Source: an uncultured Alistipes sp.
Lineage (GTDB): Bacteria > Bacteroidota > Bacteroidia > Bacteroidales > Rikenellaceae
DNA length: 36,609 nt
Reading direction: 5' to 3'
NCBI GenBank assembly: GCA_949296295.1
Contig: CASFOM010000061.1
Location: forward strand, 1 to 36,609
In this document: in pieces, positions 32,130 to 36,609 of the stretch
How the letters are laid out: each line of letters opens with the position of its first letter
Position numbering within the stretch: the stretch's first letter is position 1
Notes under the pieces: model-generated
What the model was told of the DNA's origin: nothing
Databases searched by the model: none
Seen by the model: only the letters and a program-made list of their open reading frames with translations
Translations under genes and position numbers: made by a program

Positions 32130-34969
32130 CATAACTCTTTATAAGGACAATAATCACAACTTTGGTTGTTTCTGATAAAAGGAAGTTGAGGGTTAAAAAG
32201 CTCCTGCAAAACTTTCTGTAATTCTGCTTCATAACTTTCTGCAATGGAAGAAAAGCGGAGAATTTCCTCTTTCCCTATCAAAACAGTCCCATTATATCCT
32301 TCTTGGTTCATGTAACGAGTAAAATAAAGCATTGGAAGGACCTCCTTATTATATCTTCGGGAATAAAGCAATGCATATAACAATATTTGAAAAATAGCAA
32401 TGCCCGATGTTTGATTTTCAGAATGAAACAATGCAGATAAATGTTGTACTCTATTTTTTAAACTTCCACTTTTATAATCGATTAACCGAATAACACCAGA
32501 AGGTAATTCATCTGTTCGGTCTATAATTCCTTTAATCTTAACTTGTTCTGTTTTTCCATTCAACTCAAAAACAATATTTCCTTCTATCTTCTCTTCTGTT
32601 GAATTTAACAAGAAAGACAAAGAATTATGAATATCATATTGTAAAACATTTTGAATGTACCGTACTAAAAATCGACGGGATGAAACAATCGCTCCATTAT
32701 GCTTTACACTTGACTCAAACTGTTCTTGTATATTTTTATTAATTACTTCACATATTTCTGTTTCTGGAATATTTTTCAAGATTTCTATCCCATCAATTTT
32801 TCCTTGGATACGTTGATAAATTTCTTGTAATGAAGCATGTAAAATAGAACCGAAGTCAGATGCATCCGGCTCCTCCGTTATTTCAACAGGCTCCTGAATA
32901 CCTGCTATATAAGATAAATAGAAGGCATAAGGACATTGGATATATTTGTATAAGGCTGAAGGAGAAAGCGCACGTTCTCCTTGTAAATATCGCCTCAATA
33001 TATTTTGTATGGAATTATCTTTAAAAATGGGCTTATCATTTTGAGTTGTCATGTTTACATGAATATCCATACTCTTTTCTACTATTGTATGCCCTTTTTC
33101 CAATCGCAATTGCTGAATAAAACGACTTGGCTCTCCTGATATCAATCCATCATTTTTTGAACAGTAAACGATATCAATATTTTTAGCCCGTTGTAACAAT
33201 CGATAAAAATAATAGGCATACATGGCTTCATGATAATTCAGAGTAGGAAGCCCGTATCCGTTTCGAAGGTTGGAAGGAATATAAGAGGTGTCAGCAAGGT
33301 GTCCCGGGAAATTGTCTTCATTGACAGACAACAACAATACATTTTCAAAATCAAGGTTCCGAGTCTCCAATATTCCCATAATTTGTATTCCGGTTAAAGG
33401 ATCTCCTTCAAAAGCAATATTGATACGTTTCAAATGCTTCCGCAGAAATGAAAGGAAAGTAGCAATAGAAAGAGATATTCCACAATTTTCAATGGTATTT
33501 GTTATCTGTATAAGAGCTTTCTGGGTTTGATACAGATAATCCCGTTCCTGACGACTTTCCTCTTGTCTCTGAAATCCTATGGATACAGCATCCAAGATAT
33601 TTATCAAATAATCACTGATCTGTTTTGAGTTTAAACATACGGAAAACAAATCATGAAAAAAATCATTTTGCTGCAATGTCTCTACCTCAACATAAATCCT
33701 TTGTTTGAGTTGTATATCATCTATTATGTTGTTTATCCATTGTTTTTCCGTTTCAGTAAATATGGCTTGCAGATAAGGATGGTATAATAAACCTACAATA
33801 TCCTTGTGATAAAATCGTATGTGCCCAGAATCATCCGTAATTCGATTTTGCTGAAGTTGAACTAAATATTCTACTAAAGAATAGGCAGCTGTCAGCTGTA
33901 ACGGATAACCGGAAGTCACATTGAAATGTTGAATTTCTGGAGGAATGGAATGAAGTATGGGTAAAAGAAGTGACTCATTGGTTAAAACAATAGCTGTCTC
34001 TTTCCCCGGAACTTCTCCCTCAGCATTTTTTTGTTGTTCCACTTGTTTCAAAAAGGACCAAACATATTTACATTGTAAGGCATCGGAAGGGGAATTGATG
34101 ACAGTAATCGTTTTAGGTGCCAGGTAATGAGTCTGAGGTTCTCCCAAAGCACTCGGAAAAAGTTTTCTATTTTCTCGAATAAACAGCCCTGCCTCCTGTG
34201 TGGTATCATTAACATAATAAGAATCATCATCCCAGAAAAATAAAGCATTATACTTTTCCTGTAAATGATGAAAAAGTATTTTTTCCGTAGCAGAAAGAGC
34301 ATTAAAACCAATCACAGCGAATCCGGAGGATGTTTTTTTCAGAAGATCCGACACCTTCCTCTGTTGGATTTTTTCTGCAGCAAAACGATAAATCATCCCG
34401 GTATAACCATATCCTGCTTCTTGCAATCGTTTTCTAAAAGCAGAATAAATAGGAAACAATGTATTCCAAACAGATAAAAATGATTTTTGTTGGGCTGAAG
34501 AATTTTCCCTGTCCATTCTAAATGTCTTCCAAAAACGGCGTACCGCTTCCGCTTGTTCCGGTTCAAGATATGCAAAAGCACGATCTATATCTTTTAAATC
34601 ATTAAGATTGACAAAGAGTTGTTCTGCATTCACCAGATAATTATCTATCATATTGAAATCAGAAAGCAATACTTCTCCCCAATAATAGAATGAGTCAAAC
34701 GACTCTTTATGATATTGAGAATAAATCTTGTACAATTCTGCCAATAAACGTAATCGTTCCGTACTTCTCAAACCTGAAATTTGTTGCATCAATTTGTCAA
34801 TAGACAAATAATTGGGTTGCCAAATCGGATGATTCGTCAATCTCTTAGCCAACTCTTCATTAAAAAACAATTGAGCTCGTTTGCTGGGAAATAACAAATT
34901 CAGTTCAGAAATACGTTCTCCAAAAACAGCATATAGTTTATCTATGGTTTCGCTGATAAATGTTTTCAT
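32123..34969 (-). CDS. PD-(D/E)XK nuclease family protein, AddB-like
   Basis: From ATG 34969 (MKTFISETIDKLYAVFGERI) the protein is 948 residues. The frame extends to 35017, but those 16 residues lie in the purA terminator. The C-terminal domain is a RecB-type nuclease: YIQCPYAFYLSYI, SDFGSILHASLQEIY, GIIDRTDELPSGVIRLIDYKSG (with the Asp and DYK catalytic residues) and the ending CDYCPYKELCH. The Cys of QCPYAFY and the three Cys at the C-terminus fit the iron-sulfur staple of AddB-type nucleases. The N-terminal part looks like a degenerate helicase; the usual P-loop is missing, and only LNLLFPSKRAQLFF stands at its place. AddB works with AddA in double-strand break repair, but no addA is adjacent here. 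The relation to AddB is therefore by domain similarity. Confidence 0.82.
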   Translation of the reverse strand: MKTFISETIDKLYAVFGERISELNLLFPSKRAQLFFNEELAKRLTNHPIWQPNYLSIDKLMQQISGLRSTERLRLLAELYKIYSQYHKESFDSFYYWGEVLLSDFNMIDNYLVNAEQLFVNLNDLKDIDRAFAYLEPEQAEAVRRFWKTFRMDRENSSAQQKSFLSVWNTLFPIYSAFRKRLQEAGYGYTGMIYRFAAEKIQQRKVSDLLKKTSSGFAVIGFNALSATEKILFHHLQEKYNALFFWDDDSYYVNDTTQEAGLFIRENRKLFPSALGEPQTHYLAPKTITVINSPSDALQCKYVWSFLKQVEQQKNAEGEVPGKETAIVLTNESLLLPILHSIPPEIQHFNVTSGYPLQLTAAYSLVEYLVQLQQNRITDDSGHIRFYHKDIVGLLYHPYLQAIFTETEKQWINNIIDDIQLKQRIYVEVETLQQNDFFHDLFSVCLNSKQISDYLINILDAVSIGFQRQEESRQERDYLYQTQKALIQITNTIENCGISLSIATFLSFLRKHLKRINIAFEGDPLTGIQIMGILETRNLDFENVLLLSVNEDNFPGHLADTSYIPSNLRNGYGLPTLNYHEAMYAYYFYRLLQRAKNIDIVYCSKNDGLISGEPSRFIQQLRLEKGHTIVEKSMDIHVNMTTQNDKPIFKDNSIQNILRRYLQGERALSPSALYKYIQCPYAFYLSYIAGIQEPVEITEEPDASDFGSILHASLQEIYQRIQGKIDGIEILKNIPETEICEVINKNIQEQFESSVKHNGAIVSSRRFLVRYIQNVLQYDIHNSLSFLLNSTEEKIEGNIVFELNGKTEQVKIKGIIDRTDELPSGVIRLIDYKSGSLKNRVQHLSALFHSENQTSGIAIFQILLYALLYSRRYNKEVLPMLYFTRYMNQEGYNGTVLIGKEEILRFSSIAESYEAELQKVLQELFNPQLPFIRNNQSCDYCPYKELCH

Positions 34970-34993
34970 GGTAAATGCCGTTCTAAAATAAAA

Positions 34994-35036
34994 TGTCCCA
35001 AAATCTGATACCAACAAGGTTCAGAATTTCGGGACA
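34994..35036 (-). terminator. Terminator-like hairpin downstream of purA
   Basis: TGTCCC (34994-34999) pairs with GGGACA (35031-35036), and the stem continues with AAAT and a run of CTGA/TCAG and ACC/GGT pairs with two small bulges. It lies 22 bases beyond the purA stop on the minus strand, and in that direction TTTTATTTTAG follows, a good T-rich tail. Confidence 0.7.
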
Positions 35037-35058
35037 ATTCTGTTTGCTATTATTTCAA

Positions 35059-36318
35059 TTACCGTACAATTGTAGCTTCTCGATCAGGACCTACGGAAAT
35101 GATTTTTACCGGTACACCACATTCCTGTTCTATGAATTCAATATAATTTTTCAATTCATCAGGGAATTCTTCATAGGAACGAATATTATTGATATCACAC
35201 TTCCACCCTTTGAATTCCTTATATACAGGCTCTACTCCTGCTCCTATTTCATAAGGGAATTCATGTACCGTTTCCCCATTTATCTTATATGCTACTGCAA
35301 CTTTTATTGTATCAAAAGTATTCATAACATCCGCTTTCATCATAATCAGAGACGTAACCCCATTAATCATGACGGAATACTTTAAAGCAACCAAATCCAA
35401 CCAGCCACAACGTCTTCTTCTTCCTGTCACCGAACCAAACTCATGTCCCAAATCACACAACGTATCTCCCGTTGCATCAAACAACTCAGTAGGGAATGGA
35501 CCACTTCCTACACGAGTACAATAGGCCTTGAAAATACCGAAAACATTTCCAATTTTATTAGGAGCAATACCTAATCCCGTACAAGCACCTGCACATACAG
35601 TATTGGAAGAAGTTACAAAGGGATAAGAGCCAAAATCAATATCCAACATGGTTCCCTGAGCTCCTTCACATAAAACAGATTTTTGAGCTTTTAATAATCC
35701 ATTAATAAAGTTCTCACTATCAATAAGAGTAAACCGTTTCAAATACTCAACACCTTCCATCCACTCTTTTTCTGCATCAGCTAAAGAATATGAAAAGTCC
35801 AAACTTTTCAATATTTGTTCATGACGAGCTTTGGCCTGTGCATATTTCGTTTCAAAATCATTTAAAATATCCCCTACCCGTAATCCCGTACGACTGATTT
35901 TATCTGTATAGGCAGGACCAATACCTTTTCCCGTTGTTCCCACTTTTTTATCTCCTTTGGCTGCTTCATAGGCTGCGTCCAACAATCGATGTGTAGGAAG
36001 TATCAAATGGGCTTTCTTAGAGATATACAATCGTTTGGTGAGATCATGTCCCGACTTGGCCAACGCTTCTGCTTCTGCCTTAAAAAGGGCTGGATCTAAA
36101 ACTACTCCATTTCCTATTACATTTACTTTATCCCCTTGAAAAATTCCTGAGGGAATGGAACGAAGCACATATTTTTCATGATTGAATTCCAGTGTATGAC
36201 CGGCATTCGGTCCTCCCTGAAAACGAGCGACAACTTCATAACCGGGAGTAAGTACATCCACAACTTTCCCTTTTCCTTCATCGCCCCATTGGAGCCCCAA
36301 TACTACGTCAACCTTCAT
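35059..36318 (-). CDS. purA: Adenylosuccinate synthetase PurA
   Basis: PurA condenses IMP with aspartate using GTP, the first committed step from IMP to AMP. At 419 residues it is a normal length. The N-terminal P-loop GLQWGDEGKGK, GGPNAGHT, the IMP-binding GTTGKGIGPAY, CEGAQGTMLDIDFGSYPFVTSSN (in part), the TGRRRRCGWLD motif and the C-terminal ISVGPDREATI are all present. The start ATG at 36316-36318 (MKVDVVLGLQWG) is standard. The following hairpin separates it from the nuclease gene. No recognisable promoter box was found in the 291 bases upstream. Confidence 0.97.
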   Translation of the reverse strand: MKVDVVLGLQWGDEGKGKVVDVLTPGYEVVARFQGGPNAGHTLEFNHEKYVLRSIPSGIFQGDKVNVIGNGVVLDPALFKAEAEALAKSGHDLTKRLYISKKAHLILPTHRLLDAAYEAAKGDKKVGTTGKGIGPAYTDKISRTGLRVGDILNDFETKYAQAKARHEQILKSLDFSYSLADAEKEWMEGVEYLKRFTLIDSENFINGLLKAQKSVLCEGAQGTMLDIDFGSYPFVTSSNTVCAGACTGLGIAPNKIGNVFGIFKAYCTRVGSGPFPTELFDATGDTLCDLGHEFGSVTGRRRRCGWLDLVALKYSVMINGVTSLIMMKADVMNTFDTIKVAVAYKINGETVHEFPYEIGAGVEPVYKEFKGWKCDINNIRSYEEFPDELKNYIEFIEQECGVPVKIISVGPDREATIVR

Positions 36319-36609
36319 TTTTTAAGTATAAAATTTATAAAGTTAATAAATTCAACAACATTCATTCCGTTCCGTCAAAAGAGACTTAACGGACATTTCC
36401 GTTTTTATGTATAACGCAAACTGATAAACCGGAACTTGCTTGAAAAAGAATTTTCCGCGGTAAAATTAATAAAATATTATGAAATTTTATCTCGTTTTGT
36501 CTTATTTTACCCAATAATACAAAACTTGAATACAAGCCCTATGAATCAATACAAAATAATTTTTTAAGAAATTAAGGAGTTGTTCCTGTTTTATGGTTTC
36601 AACATACAG
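36319..36609. other. Region upstream of purA up to the window end
   Basis: This 291-base AT-rich stretch holds no reading frame with coding character. I found no TAnnTTTG box on the minus strand. A weak TCCGTT / AACGGA inverted repeat lies around 36366-36393. A gene may begin just beyond the window on the other side. Confidence 0.4.

Noticed and set aside
34970-35017. Longer start of the AddB-like gene
   Set aside because: The extra 16 codons lie in the hairpin after purA and have no family character.

Overview
The window looks like a chromosomal segment from a low-GC member of the order Bacteroidales. Several things point there: the Bacteroidetes-type biotin genes with the esterase BioG, a FloA/NfeD pair, a DUF4293 protein, GH78 and GH36-like enzymes with Bacteroidetes-style signal peptides, almost no Shine-Dalgarno sequences before genes, and promoter-like TTTG-N20-TAnnTTTG/A motifs. 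The sequence is AT-rich by eye; Coprobacter- or Dysgonomonas-like genomes would fit, but the genus is a guess. No rRNA, tRNA, CRISPR array, insertion sequence, phage gene or integrase was seen.

Layout. 1-371 is the tail of a cytidylate-kinase-like gene. 588-4314 holds, on the minus strand, a two-domain ABC ATPase (ModF/PhrA type) and transketolase. 4552-17140 is a minus-strand run of five tightly spaced genes for large, probably exported proteins: GH36-like, unrecognised, GH78, GH36-like and GH78 in order of transcription. It looks like a polysaccharide- or glycoside-degrading operon, but no SusC/SusD pair and no regulator lie beside it in the window. Its upstream region (17141-17551) carries three AAAATTGACA direct repeats that look like an operator. 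17552-18280 is an LpxH-like phosphoesterase. 18474-19953 is an nfeD-floA pair on the plus strand. 20105-23718 is a divergent biotin locus: bioF-bioG-bioC on the minus strand, with overlapping genes, and bioB on the plus strand. 23846-28062 is a plus-strand stress and DNA-repair operon: bcp, recA, rel and a small membrane protein. 28306-31358 is comM-comEC with overlapping stop and start codons. 31573-32070 is a DUF4293 membrane protein. 32123-34969 is an AddB-like PD-(D/E)XK nuclease and 35059-36318 is purA, both on the minus strand.

How the parts work together. The glycosidase operon would remove alpha-L-rhamnosyl and alpha-galactosyl-type residues from an unknown glycan. The Bio enzymes cover pimeloyl-ACP synthesis (BioC, BioG) plus the first and last ring-assembly steps (BioF, BioB); bioA and bioD are not in the window. 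The bcp-recA-rel operon joins peroxide removal, recombination and the stringent response.

The most unusual non-coding signal is a family of four look-alike hairpins, each about 26-36 bases after a stop codon (402-436, 2204-2244, 19971-20021, 28095-28140). They share arm sequence AAAGGAGGTGTG / CACACCTCCTTT and, in three copies, loop sequence, not only shape. Most likely they are terminators, but the sequence conservation and the match of one arm to the 16S rRNA 3' tail deserve a closer look.
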